Assembly: GCA_013178185.1 (NCBI GenBank)
Contig: JABLXC010000051.1
Location: 1 to 32,168, forward strand
Direction of reading: 5' to 3'
Length of the DNA: 32,168 bases
Source: Anaerolineae bacterium
GTDB lineage: Bacteria > Chloroflexota > Anaerolineae > Anaerolineales > Anaerolineaceae
Shown here in pieces: positions 24,098-31,893 of the stretch. How positions within the stretch are numbered: the first letter of the stretch is position 1; every line of letters begins with the position of its first letter. The translations under genes and the position numbers were made by a program. Under the pieces are notes generated by a model. It had not been told where the DNA came from. It saw only the letters and a program-made list of their open reading frames with translations, and made no database searches.

Positions 24098-25222
24098 ATG
24101 GACCTCTCAAGATTGCTCATTCTCATCCAGGCTCCAACCGCATTCACATGGCAAGAGATCGTGATGATTCTTATTGGAATCGTGCTCATTTACTTGGCCA
24201 TTGCTAAAGATTATGAGCCGCTTTTACTCCTGCCGATCGGGTTTGGAGCGATCTTAACCAACCTGCCCCTGACCACAGTCTTTGGAGAACACGGCTTCTT
24301 AATGACACTATACAAAGCCGGTATCGAGACGGAGCTTTTCCCCCTTCTCCTCTTCATAGGAGTAGGAGCGATGACAGATTTTGGCCCGCTCTTTGAGAAT
24401 CCAAAGATGGTATTTTTGGGTGCAGCCGGACACATTGGCATTTTTATTACCATGCTGGTGGCTTTGATCATCGGCTACGATATTAAAGAAGCTGGAGCAA
24501 TTGCAGCTATCGGGACAATGGATGGCCCCACCTCGATCATCGTCGCAAAAACACTCGCCCCAAACTTACTGGCCCCCATTGCTGTAGCTGCTTACAGCTA
24601 CATGTCGCTTGTTCCCATCATCCAGCCACCGGTCATGAAAGCGCTAACAACCAGCGCGGAGCGCAAAGTGCGGATGCCGTATTCGGAACGCAAAATCTCA
24701 AAGACTGTTCGTATCGTCTTTCCGATCGCTGTCACGATCATTGTGAGCCTGATCGCCCCAGCTGCATCCGCTCTGATCGCTACCATCATGCTTGGAAATT
24801 TAATGCGTGAATCAGGAGTCGTCGAAAGGCTGACGAAAGCTTCCGAAAACGAGATCGCAAACTTTACTACACTCTTTCTTGGGTTAACAATTGGAGCTTC
24901 GATGACAGCCGAGAGCTTTGTACGGCTCGATACATTTGGCGTGATCGCGCTTGGACTTGTAGCATTTGTTTTCGATATGGCTGGGGGCGTCTTGTTTGGA
25001 AAATTGCTTTACACCCTTACAAAAGGAAAATTCAATCCATTGCTTGGTTCAGCCGGTATTAGCGCCTTTCCGATGGCCGCCCGGGTTGTCCAGCGGGTAG
25101 GTCAAGAATTTGATTACGACAACTTTCTCTTAATGCATGCCATGGGCGCTAATGTAGCTGGACAACTAGGAAGTGTCGTCGCGGGAGGCGTCGTATTAGC
25201 GCTGCTTGCAGGATTGATCTAA
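24098..25222 (+). CDS. mmdB: Sodium-ion-translocating decarboxylase beta subunit
   Basis: This 374-residue polytopic membrane protein matches the OadB/MmdB/GcdB family in length and motifs. It has LLLLPIGFGAILTNLP near residue 42, IGTMDGPTSI with the functionally essential Asp (about D142, equivalent to the Na+-site Asp of OadB), PPVMKALTT, and near the C-terminus NPLLGSAGISAFPMAARV. It decarboxylates carboxybiotin and exports Na+. Decarboxylation in this cluster would therefore conserve energy as a sodium gradient. Confidence 0.95.
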   Translation: MDLSRLLILIQAPTAFTWQEIVMILIGIVLIYLAIAKDYEPLLLLPIGFGAILTNLPLTTVFGEHGFLMTLYKAGIETELFPLLLFIGVGAMTDFGPLFENPKMVFLGAAGHIGIFITMLVALIIGYDIKEAGAIAAIGTMDGPTSIIVAKTLAPNLLAPIAVAAYSYMSLVPIIQPPVMKALTTSAERKVRMPYSERKISKTVRIVFPIAVTIIVSLIAPAASALIATIMLGNLMRESGVVERLTKASENEIANFTTLFLGLTIGASMTAESFVRLDTFGVIALGLVAFVFDMAGGVLFGKLLYTLTKGKFNPLLGSAGISAFPMAARVVQRVGQEFDYDNFLLMHAMGANVAGQLGSVVAGGVVLALLAGLI

Positions 25223-25288
25223 ACGACGCTGTTTGCTTTGTTATTGCGTTCTAAACTTCTTAATTCAACCAGAAAAAGGAGATGCAAT

Positions 25289-26170
25289 ATGAAACTGATT
25301 GATCTGACCATCCCGCTAGGAATCGGAACCCCCGCTTGGCCTACCTATGAGCCGTTGCAGGTCAAGTACTTCAAACGCCTGGCCCCCAACGGTGCGAACG
25401 GCCAGTTGCTCACCCATTCCAACCACCTGGGCACGCATCTGGACGGCGAGATACATTTTTACACGCCCGGCAAAGACATGGCTTCCCTGAGCATGGATTT
25501 TCTAGTGAACGAAGCTGCAATCGTAGACCTCTCGGATGTATGCGGCGACTATGACGTCTACACCAGCAAAATGGTTGAAGACCGCGTCGAAGTAAAGGAA
25601 GGCGACATCCTCGTGATTCACACTGGCTACCACCACTTCGGCTGGGATATGCCAACCGCCGATGAAATTCGTTACATGGTCTGCCATCCAGGCCCCGACC
25701 GGGAATTTGCCGAATGGGCGAAGAAAAAGAAACTGCGCTGGATCGCGGTGGATTGCGGCAGCGCCGATCACCCCATGAACACCATTGTCCGCAACTGGAT
25801 GCCGCGTCAGGCCAAATTGGCCGATAAGGTGTTCCGGAAAAAATTCGGAATGCCGCTGGAAGAATATTTCGATGATACTAAATATCAATTAATGCACATC
25901 GAGATGTTCCCCTTTGAGATCATTCACGCCGAATGCTTCGGCGGAGAAATTGATCTCCTGCTCAACCGGCGTGTCACTGTCGGCTTCTTCCCGTGGCGCT
26001 TCGTGGACGGCGAAGCCAGCATCGGTCGTGCAGTTGCCTTTGTTGATGATAAAGAATACGCAGAATTGATGAAGAAAAAAGAAGCCATGCCCAAGACGCG
26101 CTTCGGCGATGTCTATGATCCAACCCACGTCGAACGCATCAATAAGTTGAGCCGCGACAACCTGTCGTAA
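25289..26170 (+). CDS. Cyclase-family metal-dependent hydrolase (single domain)
   Basis: This 293-residue protein belongs to the same cyclase family as the tandem fusion at 7374. It has the intact metal signature H46-x3-H50-x-D52 in NHLGTHLDGE, then YTSKM, GDILVIHTGYHHFGWD, HPGPDREFAEWA and DCGSADHPMNT. The ATG at 25289 is chosen because AAAAAGGAGA lies just upstream; an in-frame start at 25238 lacks such a site. Relatives include kynurenine formamidase and isatin hydrolase, which open amide or imide bonds. It follows the decarboxylase beta gene by 66 nt and precedes X2, so it is probably part of the same unit. It may act on a different intermediate from the fused enzyme. Confidence 0.88.
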   Translation: MKLIDLTIPLGIGTPAWPTYEPLQVKYFKRLAPNGANGQLLTHSNHLGTHLDGEIHFYTPGKDMASLSMDFLVNEAAIVDLSDVCGDYDVYTSKMVEDRVEVKEGDILVIHTGYHHFGWDMPTADEIRYMVCHPGPDREFAEWAKKKKLRWIAVDCGSADHPMNTIVRNWMPRQAKLADKVFRKKFGMPLEEYFDDTKYQLMHIEMFPFEIIHAECFGGEIDLLLNRRVTVGFFPWRFVDGEASIGRAVAFVDDKEYAELMKKKEAMPKTRFGDVYDPTHVERINKLSRDNLS

Positions 26171-26221
26171 TCTCAGGTGGTTCATATCCTATATCTTTAC
26201 CTATATTGAAGGAGACCGGTT

Positions 26222-26947
26222 ATGAAGTTCGAACTTCCAACCAAAGCATCACAGGAAATCCTTGAAATAGACGCTCGCGAAGTAGAAGCTGTCCTCCAGG
26301 GTCCTGCCCTCAAGCTCCCGCCCTGGCCGGGAGCCACGGTTGCGCTCAAAGACGGACGCACCCTCTACATCCGAGAAGCCAAACTTGAAGAAGTTCCCCA
26401 GATGCTCGCTTATGTCAAGAGATTGCTGGATGTTGATCACGACTTCTACGACATTGTGGGGGCGCGTGTCTATTCTGAGATCCTCGGGTGGTATCGCAAA
26501 CGCCTCAAGGACCCCTACACACTGGTCGGCCTGATCGATGGTCTCTGGGCAGGCTTTGCCAACGGGCGGTTGATGAATGAGGATATCAACATCAGCCTGC
26601 ACACCATGGCGCTCGTGCGCGGCGGTCGGATCGGCGCAGCCATGTACTACGCCAAAGCATATTACGGCTTCGAGATCATCGGCAACAAAGAATGGTGGGC
26701 CACCTACGAAAGCTACAACGGCTGGCTTCGCTGGGGACTGGGTATGGCACAACCAAGCTACCCCTGGCCGGATGTCCAGCATGAGCTAGGCGGAGCGAAG
26801 GTATACTACATCACCAAGAAATACTGGGATCAGTCGGTCAAGAAATATATCCGCGATATGGTGGGCGTCGATCTCGATTTCAATGTGCCCGATGCGGTGC
26901 GTAAAGCCAACGAGACTCTAGTCGTTCCAGAAGAGATCCTGGTCTAA
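26222..26947 (+). CDS. Uncharacterised protein X2 (paralogue of X1)
   Basis: This 241-residue protein is equal in length to X1 and aligned without obvious gaps. Both start M-(R/K)-(L/F)-E-x-P-T. The most conserved parts are DGRTLYIRE (near residue 42), DFYDIVG (near 74), DPYTLVGLIDG and GFANGR (near 100-118), ISLHTMA, MYYAKAYYGFE, KEWWATYESYNGW and PWPDVQHELGGAKVYY. A degenerate GNAT-like fold is the best guess. The many conserved Trp, Tyr and His residues suggest ligand binding. It closes the cluster ahead of a terminator, directly after a cyclase-family gene, and has an excellent GAAGGAGA ribosome-binding site. Confidence 0.82.
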   Translation: MKFELPTKASQEILEIDAREVEAVLQGPALKLPPWPGATVALKDGRTLYIREAKLEEVPQMLAYVKRLLDVDHDFYDIVGARVYSEILGWYRKRLKDPYTLVGLIDGLWAGFANGRLMNEDINISLHTMALVRGGRIGAAMYYAKAYYGFEIIGNKEWWATYESYNGWLRWGLGMAQPSYPWPDVQHELGGAKVYYITKKYWDQSVKKYIRDMVGVDLDFNVPDAVRKANETLVVPEEILV

Positions 26948-26978
26948 AACCCAGGGCAAGCCTCCGAAGATTGCCTGG

Positions 26979-27018
26979 AACAGCGAGGGAAAGATGTCAG
27001 CCCCTCGCTGTTTTGTTT
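26979..27018 (+). terminator. Rho-independent terminator at the end of the cluster
   Basis: AACAGCGAGGG (26979-26989) pairs perfectly with CCCTCGCTGTT (27002-27012), with a 12-nt loop, followed by TTGTTTTG. It lies 32 nt after the X2 stop and ahead of the convergent minus-strand gene. Confidence 0.85.
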
Positions 27019-27044
27019 TGCTCCTCCGGCCGCATCAAAATGGT

Positions 27045-27905
27045 TTATACTCCCTCCGGGAAGAGGCGGAATCCCACTGGACGGGGGTAGGGCTGCGCCG
27101 CGCCGTAATAGATCCCCAACCAAAACACGATACTCGCCAGGTTGCCGCTATGCCAGAAGAGCGGCCCCCACCAATTAGCCATAAAAATCGGCGCCCAAGT
27201 AACCAGCCAAACCGCAATCATCCAGTACCAGCGCATGCGAGCCAGCGTCGGCATCAGTACGATGAAGTGATAGGGAAAGAGATGCGGCGTGGCCAGGCTC
27301 CCGGCAGCCATTAACAGGTCTTGGTCGCCGCGTGAAAACCACAACAGCGGGATCGCCAGCACCAGACCATAAGGAAACAGTGAGATGTCCTGCTGCCACT
27401 CTACCCGCCAATCGGGCGCGAAGATTTCGCGAAACCCCAAAGGCCAAAACCCCCAGATGGCAAACGAGATCAAGATCCAGATTACGGTCACTACAAGAGA
27501 CCGCTTACCCGCCAGCAACGCAAAGGATGCAATCTGTGGCTTGATCAATACCAGCGGCGCGCCCCAAGGCAGGAGCAGCATCCCCAACAGGCTCAAACCA
27601 TCCAGCGTGCCCAGGTGCAGCACCCACAATACAGGCAGCGAGACTAGCGCGAGGAGGATCGCCATTGGCGATGGGCGATATCGGTAGGCGCGCACGCCGA
27701 TCGCCAGGATCGTAATCGCAAAGACCGCCGGCAGGTTAAGCAGGCTCACCAGCGGCCTGGTCCATGGCATCCAGAAACCCGGAAAAATTCCCTTGCTGTA
27801 TTGGCGCTCCCAGTCGAAACCGGTCGGCAAGAAATACCCGGCAGCAAACAAAACCAGGGCAAAAAAGACCAGAACCAGAATTTCCTTCCTTAGCTTAACA
27901 GACAA
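27045..27905 (-). CDS. Polytopic membrane protein, possibly GT87/DUF2029-like
   Basis: This 286-residue protein is strongly hydrophobic, with roughly eight predicted membrane segments starting at about residue 9 (ILVLVFFALVLFAAGYFL). It contains LIKPQIASFALL near residue 120; a KPQ motif after a helix occurs in DUF2029/GT87 polyprenol-linked glycosyltransferase-like proteins, but the rest is too diverged for a firm call. The start is TTG 27905, with CAGGTGA 5 nt upstream on the minus strand. It is convergent with the cluster and probably unrelated to it. Confidence 0.7.
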   Translation of the reverse strand: MSVKLRKEILVLVFFALVLFAAGYFLPTGFDWERQYSKGIFPGFWMPWTRPLVSLLNLPAVFAITILAIGVRAYRYRPSPMAILLALVSLPVLWVLHLGTLDGLSLLGMLLLPWGAPLVLIKPQIASFALLAGKRSLVVTVIWILISFAIWGFWPLGFREIFAPDWRVEWQQDISLFPYGLVLAIPLLWFSRGDQDLLMAAGSLATPHLFPYHFIVLMPTLARMRWYWMIAVWLVTWAPIFMANWWGPLFWHSGNLASIVFWLGIYYGAAQPYPRPVGFRLFPEGV

Positions 27906-28666
27906 ACGGTCACCTGTTACACGTGTTTCCGCTCCCCGCCAACGGATAGGAATACTATAGAACAGAACAGTTAGAAGTCAAGCTGAAATGTCTGATCCGC
28001 AAATCCGCTAGGGGACAATAATCGCTGTTCTCAGAATGGAGACCGACAAAGATCACCAGATCGAAAAACTATATTGCTCTGCAATGTCATTTCGCTTTGT
28101 AATGATAAACCTTTGATAAAAAAGCATTCTCCAATCGACCGTAGAAGTTGGTGAAATATACTTCATCTAACATACTGTACTCCTAAAAAGTGGTGAGCCA
28201 AAAACATCCTCAAAACAGCCGAATCGGATAAGGAGAAAATAGTAACGCGCCAAAATAATTATATGATATATAACTATAAAAGAAAATTTTTACCGAATAA
28301 TTGGTCAAATCATGTGAATATCTATTTCATCATTTGCTTTGGTGAATGCGTCAAGCCGTCCACCTATGCACCCGGTTCGTTCCAACATAAATGAGGTGGC
28401 TTCAAGAGGTGTTGTGGGACAAGAGAGCAACCCGCCGCCCCTGACGACCAAGCCGCTCTACAAAGAGGGAGTTGGTTCATCTTTTTGCTGAGATAAGGTG
28501 AAAATGTTCGTCATCCTTTCACCCTAAGCGGTTTTATTAAGTTCGACCTTGGCCAACCTTTTTGGAAATACATCTAATAAGGCGCTCTCCCGGAGTCACT
28601 GGTTTTTGGAGCCAGAACTGGTCTGGGAGAGTGCCTTTATGCTACCCCACTATAGGTACAAAAAAG
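27906..28666. other. AT-rich, mostly non-coding interval
   Basis: About 760 nt without a convincing gene. It contains a very AT-rich stretch (28240-28340), a small hairpin made by GGTGAAA and TTTCACC around 28496-28524, and the long hairpin at 28579-28637. The only frame over it (from 28562) is a tRNA shadow. A promoter for the minus-strand membrane protein should lie at its left end. An unrecognised small RNA ending at the 28579 hairpin is possible. Confidence 0.4.
28579..28637. repeat. Long imperfect hairpin (inverted repeat)
   Basis: AAGGCGCTCTCCC (28579-28591) pairs with GGGAGAGTGCCTT (28625-28637) over 13 bp with one G-T wobble, around a 33-nt loop. There is no U-tract on either side. 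It may be the end of an untranslated RNA or a terminator between the non-coding interval and the tRNA gene. Confidence 0.5.
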
Positions 28667-28738
28667 TGGCGAGAGTGGGATTTGAACCCACGACCAAGGG
28701 CTTATGAGTCCCCTGCTCTACCACTGAGCTACCTCGCC
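28667..28738 (-). tRNA. tRNA-Met (anticodon CAT), elongator type
   Basis: The minus strand reads GGCGAGG at the 5' end and TCTCGCC-A at the 3' end, giving a 7-bp acceptor stem with one G-T pair. The D arm has AGCTCAGTGGTAGAGC, the anticodon loop has ACTCATAAG (CAT at complement of 28704-28706), and the T arm has GTGGGTTCAAATCCCAC. The 3' CCA is not encoded; after the discriminator A comes CTTTTT, a likely terminator. The anticodon stem GGGGA...CCCTT is like the elongator type. A tRNA-Ile with modified CAT is less likely but not excluded. Confidence 0.93.
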
Positions 28739-28750
28739 GGAGCGAACCCA

Positions 28751-28779
28751 ATCTTACTACGAAGTAATAATTTTGTCAA
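28751..28779 (-). promoter_or_regulatory. Sigma-70 promoter of the tRNA-Met gene
   Basis: On the minus strand TTGACA (complement of 28774-28779) and TAAGAT (complement of 28751-28756) are separated by 17 nt. The -10 box is 12 nt upstream of the mature tRNA 5' end. Confidence 0.75.
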
Positions 28780-28848
28780 ACCAGCATTCAAAAAATCAAG
28801 GCAAATTCACACGTAGGCTATGCGCAAAATATGGGCGAAGACCACCGC

Positions 28849-29595
28849 TCAAAAGCCGAGATTCCTCTCCTTCAATGAAACAAACCGCCCGTTTCCGATC
28901 ACCAGGTGATCCAGCACGTCAATGTCTAGTAACTTTCCAGCCTGCACCGCCGCTCTCGTCAGCGCGATGTCTTCCGAGCTGGGCGCCGGGTCTCCACTCG
29001 GATGGTTATGCGCCAGGATCACCGCTGCTGCGCTGCGTTGGATCGCGGCGCGGAACAGCTCGCCGATCCTCACCATCGAGGAGTTCAACGACCCCTTATA
29101 AAGCTTTTCGGTGCCAAGGTGCTGATTACGGGTGTCCAGCAGCAGCACCCACAGGTGTTCCTGCGTCAGCGCCGACATCTCGTACTGAACCAGCGCGGCC
29201 GCGTCGCCAGGGCTATGGACCGCCGGCCGCTCTTCCGGATTCGCCAGGCGAAGGCGGTTCCCAAGCTCGATAGCGGCTTTGATCTGCGCTGCCTTTGCCG
29301 CCCCCACCCCCCGCTGCTGGCTCACTTCCAAAAACGTGGCGCGGTGCAGCCCTATTAGCCCCTCGAAGGTACTCAGCAAACGCTGCCCCATCTGAACGGC
29401 GTTTTCGCCGGGCATCCCGACCCGCAGCAAAATTCCTAACAATTCGGCGTTGCTCAATGCCTGCGGCCCCAGCTCGGCCAGGCGTTCGCGCGGCCGCTGG
29501 GTCACCTCGATATCTGTAATTCGATAACTAGCGTTGCTCTCTTTCACCCTGTCCCATCCGTGTTCGCATAAATTTAGCCTCAGATAACTATACAC
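28849..29595 (-). CDS. radC: RadC-family JAB1/MPN domain protein
   Basis: This 248-residue protein has the RadC layout: an N-terminal region with RPRERLAELGPQALSNAELLGILLRVG, a helix-hairpin-helix-like RGVGAAKAAQIKAAIELGNRL, and the C-terminal JAMM metal motif HNHPSGDPAPSSED. The ascribed start is GTG 29595, but no good ribosome-binding site precedes it. A GTG at 29547 would give 232 residues, nearer the family's usual length. The biochemical role of RadC is unsettled, and its old link to DNA repair is disputed. It is a chromosomal housekeeping-type gene, unrelated to the cluster. Confidence 0.95.
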   Translation of the reverse strand: MYSYLRLNLCEHGWDRVKESNASYRITDIEVTQRPRERLAELGPQALSNAELLGILLRVGMPGENAVQMGQRLLSTFEGLIGLHRATFLEVSQQRGVGAAKAAQIKAAIELGNRLRLANPEERPAVHSPGDAAALVQYEMSALTQEHLWVLLLDTRNQHLGTEKLYKGSLNSSMVRIGELFRAAIQRSAAAVILAHNHPSGDPAPSSEDIALTRAAVQAGKLLDIDVLDHLVIGNGRFVSLKERNLGF

Positions 29596-29637
29596 CGGCC
29601 GCTGTCTTTGGGCAATTAAATTCCCTCAATCCATCCT

Positions 29638-29668
29638 TTGGATGCTTTAACTTCATCCATGCTATAAT
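29638..29668 (+). promoter_or_regulatory. Putative promoter of the zinc-ribbon membrane protein gene
   Basis: A perfect TATAAT (29663-29668) lies 21 nt before the ATG at 29689. TTGGAT (29638-29643) is a fair -35 box but the 19-nt spacer is long. Confidence 0.5.
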
Positions 29669-29688
29669 TCTTGCATCAGGAGCCTGTC

Positions 29689-30195
29689 ATGACCTTTGAT
29701 CCTTCAACATTGAGCAACTTCGTCCTCCTCGCGGCCGCATTTGGGGCTGCTTTTGTGGCTGCGCTCTGGTTGAGCCTGATCTTCTGGGCTTACCGGGATA
29801 TCCGCAACCGCACCCGCGATAACCTGATGCGCATTCTCGCCGTCTTGATTGTAGCCGTGCTTTTCCTGCCCGGCGTTATTATTTATCTCATTCTGCGACC
29901 TCCCCAGACCATCGAAGAAGAGTATCAGAAAAGCCTCGAAGAAGAAGCCATGCTTCAGACGATAGAAGACAACCCCATCTGCCCCGGTTGCAGCCGCAGA
30001 GTACAGCAGGATTGGACGGTCTGTCCCAATTGCCATACACGGCTTAAAAAAGCCTGCCAGCATTGCGGTCGGCTGATCGAGCTGCCTTGGAACCTCTGTC
30101 CCTATTGTGGGACGCCCGCCTCAGCCTTACAGATTGAGGAACCGTCAAAAGACCAAGCCACCAGTTACACACCCGCCACAGGAAGCGAGGAATGA
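29689..30195 (+). CDS. Membrane protein with a double zinc ribbon
   Basis: This 168-residue protein has two N-terminal transmembrane segments (about residues 10-32 and 44-67), an acidic helix with EEEYQKSLEEEAML, and then two zinc ribbons. The four Cys pairs are CPGC, CPNC, CQHC and CPYC. The C-terminal tail is polar. ATG 29689 is chosen because AGGAG (29678-29682) lies 6 nt upstream; an upstream TTG at 29671 would place that site inside the gene. Such proteins are common but their function is unknown. Confidence 0.8.
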   Translation: MTFDPSTLSNFVLLAAAFGAAFVAALWLSLIFWAYRDIRNRTRDNLMRILAVLIVAVLFLPGVIIYLILRPPQTIEEEYQKSLEEEAMLQTIEDNPICPGCSRRVQQDWTVCPNCHTRLKKACQHCGRLIELPWNLCPYCGTPASALQIEEPSKDQATSYTPATGSEE

Positions 30196-30227
30196 TTTAT
30201 TAATTGGGTAGAGTAACCGAAAAACCT

Positions 30228-31085
30228 ATGCAATCGCTAGCAAACATCGAACCTGTAGATTATTTGATTATCGGTAATGTCACTCAGGATCTCACACCTC
30301 AGGGACCGCTTCTCGGCGGGACAGCCTCGTATTCGGCGCTGACAGCAAAAGCGCTGGGGTTGCGGGTTGGGGTGGTAACATCCTGCGCGGCAGGGCTACA
30401 ACTGCCAGAGCTAGAAGGAGTGCAGGTTTATGTGCATCCGGCAGAACATACAACGACCTTTGAAAATATCTACATACCTGATGGCCGGATCCAGTACATC
30501 CATAAATCTGCCTTGAGGTTGGATTACAGCATGGTGCCAGACTGCTGGAAAAACACGCCGATCGTCCATCTTGGGCCAATTGCAAACGAGGTGGACCCCG
30601 AGCTCGCGGGGGCGTTTCCCAATTCGCTGGTTTGCTTGACCGTCCAGGGATGGCTTCGGGGCTGGGATGGTGATCACCGGGTGCACTACCGGACCTGGCC
30701 AGAGGCTTATACAACGCTGCAAAAAGCAGACGCGGCGGTGATGAGCGTCGAAGATGTGGAAAATGACGAAACAAGAATCGAAGAATATCAATCTTATGTA
30801 CCAATCCTGGCAGTCACCGAAGGCGCGGCCGGCTCGCGCATCTTCTGGAAAGGCGATCAGAGAAGGTTCCGCCCACCTGAGATGAAAGAGATAGACCCGG
30901 TGGGCGCCGGAGATATCTTTGCAACTGCCTTCTTTTTTCGTTTGCACCAGACCCAGGACCCGTGGGAAGCCGCAACCTTTGCCACAAAACTCGCCGCTTT
31001 TTCGGTAACCCGCCCCAACCTTCAAGGCATCCCCACGCCGTCCGAAATCGAAAATTGTATGATCGAAATCATCCCGAGAGCGTAA
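30228..31085 (+). CDS. PfkB-family carbohydrate/nucleoside kinase-like protein
   Basis: This protein of about 285 residues has the ribokinase-type ends. LIIGNVTQDL is followed by LLGGTASYSALTAKALGLRVG near the N-terminus, and DPVGAGDIFATAFFFRL near the C-terminus carries the PfkB signature with its anion hole and catalytic Asp. The middle is shorter than in classical ribokinase. The ATG at 30228 has only a weak upstream site; TTG 30204 is an alternative adding 8 residues. The parA gene begins 3 nt after its stop, so the two are probably co-transcribed. The substrate is unknown. Confidence 0.82.
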   Translation: MQSLANIEPVDYLIIGNVTQDLTPQGPLLGGTASYSALTAKALGLRVGVVTSCAAGLQLPELEGVQVYVHPAEHTTTFENIYIPDGRIQYIHKSALRLDYSMVPDCWKNTPIVHLGPIANEVDPELAGAFPNSLVCLTVQGWLRGWDGDHRVHYRTWPEAYTTLQKADAAVMSVEDVENDETRIEEYQSYVPILAVTEGAAGSRIFWKGDQRRFRPPEMKEIDPVGAGDIFATAFFFRLHQTQDPWEAATFATKLAAFSVTRPNLQGIPTPSEIENCMIEIIPRA

Positions 31086-31088
31086 AAT

Positions 31089-31883
31089 ATGGCGCGTATT
31101 TATACCCTGGTCAATCAAAAAGGCGGCGTCGGCAAGACCACAACCGCCATTAACATGGGAGCCTATTTAGGCTATTACGGACAACGCGTCCTGCTGGTGG
31201 ACCTTGACCCGCAAGCAAACGCCACCTCTTGCCTGGGAGTCGAAAAGCGTGCTGTCAAGTCCGGCACGTACGAAGTACTAATCGGCGCAACGCCGCTTGG
31301 AGCCCAGATTCTGCACAACCCGCGTTTCAAACTGTCTTTACTGCCTTCTTCCCCTGCCCTGGCAGGCGCCGAAGTCGAGCTAGTCGACATGGCAAAACGT
31401 GAAACCCGCCTCAGAGATGCACTCGAACCGGCCAAGGATCGTTATGATTATATTCTGATCGATTGCCCCCCCTCACTCAGCCTGTTGACCATCAACGGCC
31501 TGGTGGCAGCCACACACGGCGTCCTCATCCCTGTACAATGCGAATATCTGGCTTTGGAAGGGTTGGGGATGTTAACGCAAACGCTCAACCGAGTGCAGGC
31601 TGCTATGTTTCCAGATCTGAAAGTACGCGGTGTAGTCCTGACAATGTATGACGGCAGAACTAAACTTGCGATGGATGTTGTCAAAGAAGTCAGGCGCTTC
31701 TTCCCTGACCAGGTGTTTCAGACCATTATCCCTCGCAGCATTCGTCTGGCCGAAGCACCCTCTTACGGGCAGCCAATCTCGATCTACGCGCCCGACTCGA
31801 ATGCCGCCAGGGCTTATATGGCCCTCGCAGGCGAGGTGCTGGGACAAGATGGAATAAAGATACCAACATTGGAAGAAACTTAG
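31089..31883 (+). CDS. parA: ParA/Soj chromosome-partitioning ATPase
   Basis: This 264-residue protein has the deviant Walker A motif KGGVGKTTT (K11-T19, signature Lys K11 and K16), Walker A' VLLVDLDPQANAT, and Walker B YDYILIDCPPSLS. It moves and segregates chromosomal origins with ParB, whose gene follows after 10 nt. The length is that of chromosomal Soj-type proteins without an N-terminal DNA-binding extension. No parS palindrome was noticed in the window. Confidence 0.95.
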   Translation: MARIYTLVNQKGGVGKTTTAINMGAYLGYYGQRVLLVDLDPQANATSCLGVEKRAVKSGTYEVLIGATPLGAQILHNPRFKLSLLPSSPALAGAEVELVDMAKRETRLRDALEPAKDRYDYILIDCPPSLSLLTINGLVAATHGVLIPVQCEYLALEGLGMLTQTLNRVQAAMFPDLKVRGVVLTMYDGRTKLAMDVVKEVRRFFPDQVFQTIIPRSIRLAEAPSYGQPISIYAPDSNAARAYMALAGEVLGQDGIKIPTLEET

Positions 31884-31893
31884 GGAGGTCTAG

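Noticed and set aside
28667-28738. tRNA-Met as the attachment site of an integrated island containing the cluster
   Set aside because: The tRNA 3' end faces the cluster, but no direct repeat of that 3' end and no integrase gene were found in the window.
28773-28783. TTGTCAAACCA as a fifth copy of the shared operator
   Set aside because: It has a mismatch in the right half and is explained by the TTGACA -35 box of the minus-strand tRNA promoter.
28562-28816. Open frame of 84 codons with WDLNPRPRAYESPALPLSYLA
   Set aside because: It runs antisense across the tRNA-Met gene, a well-known source of spurious predicted proteins, and has no ribosome-binding site.
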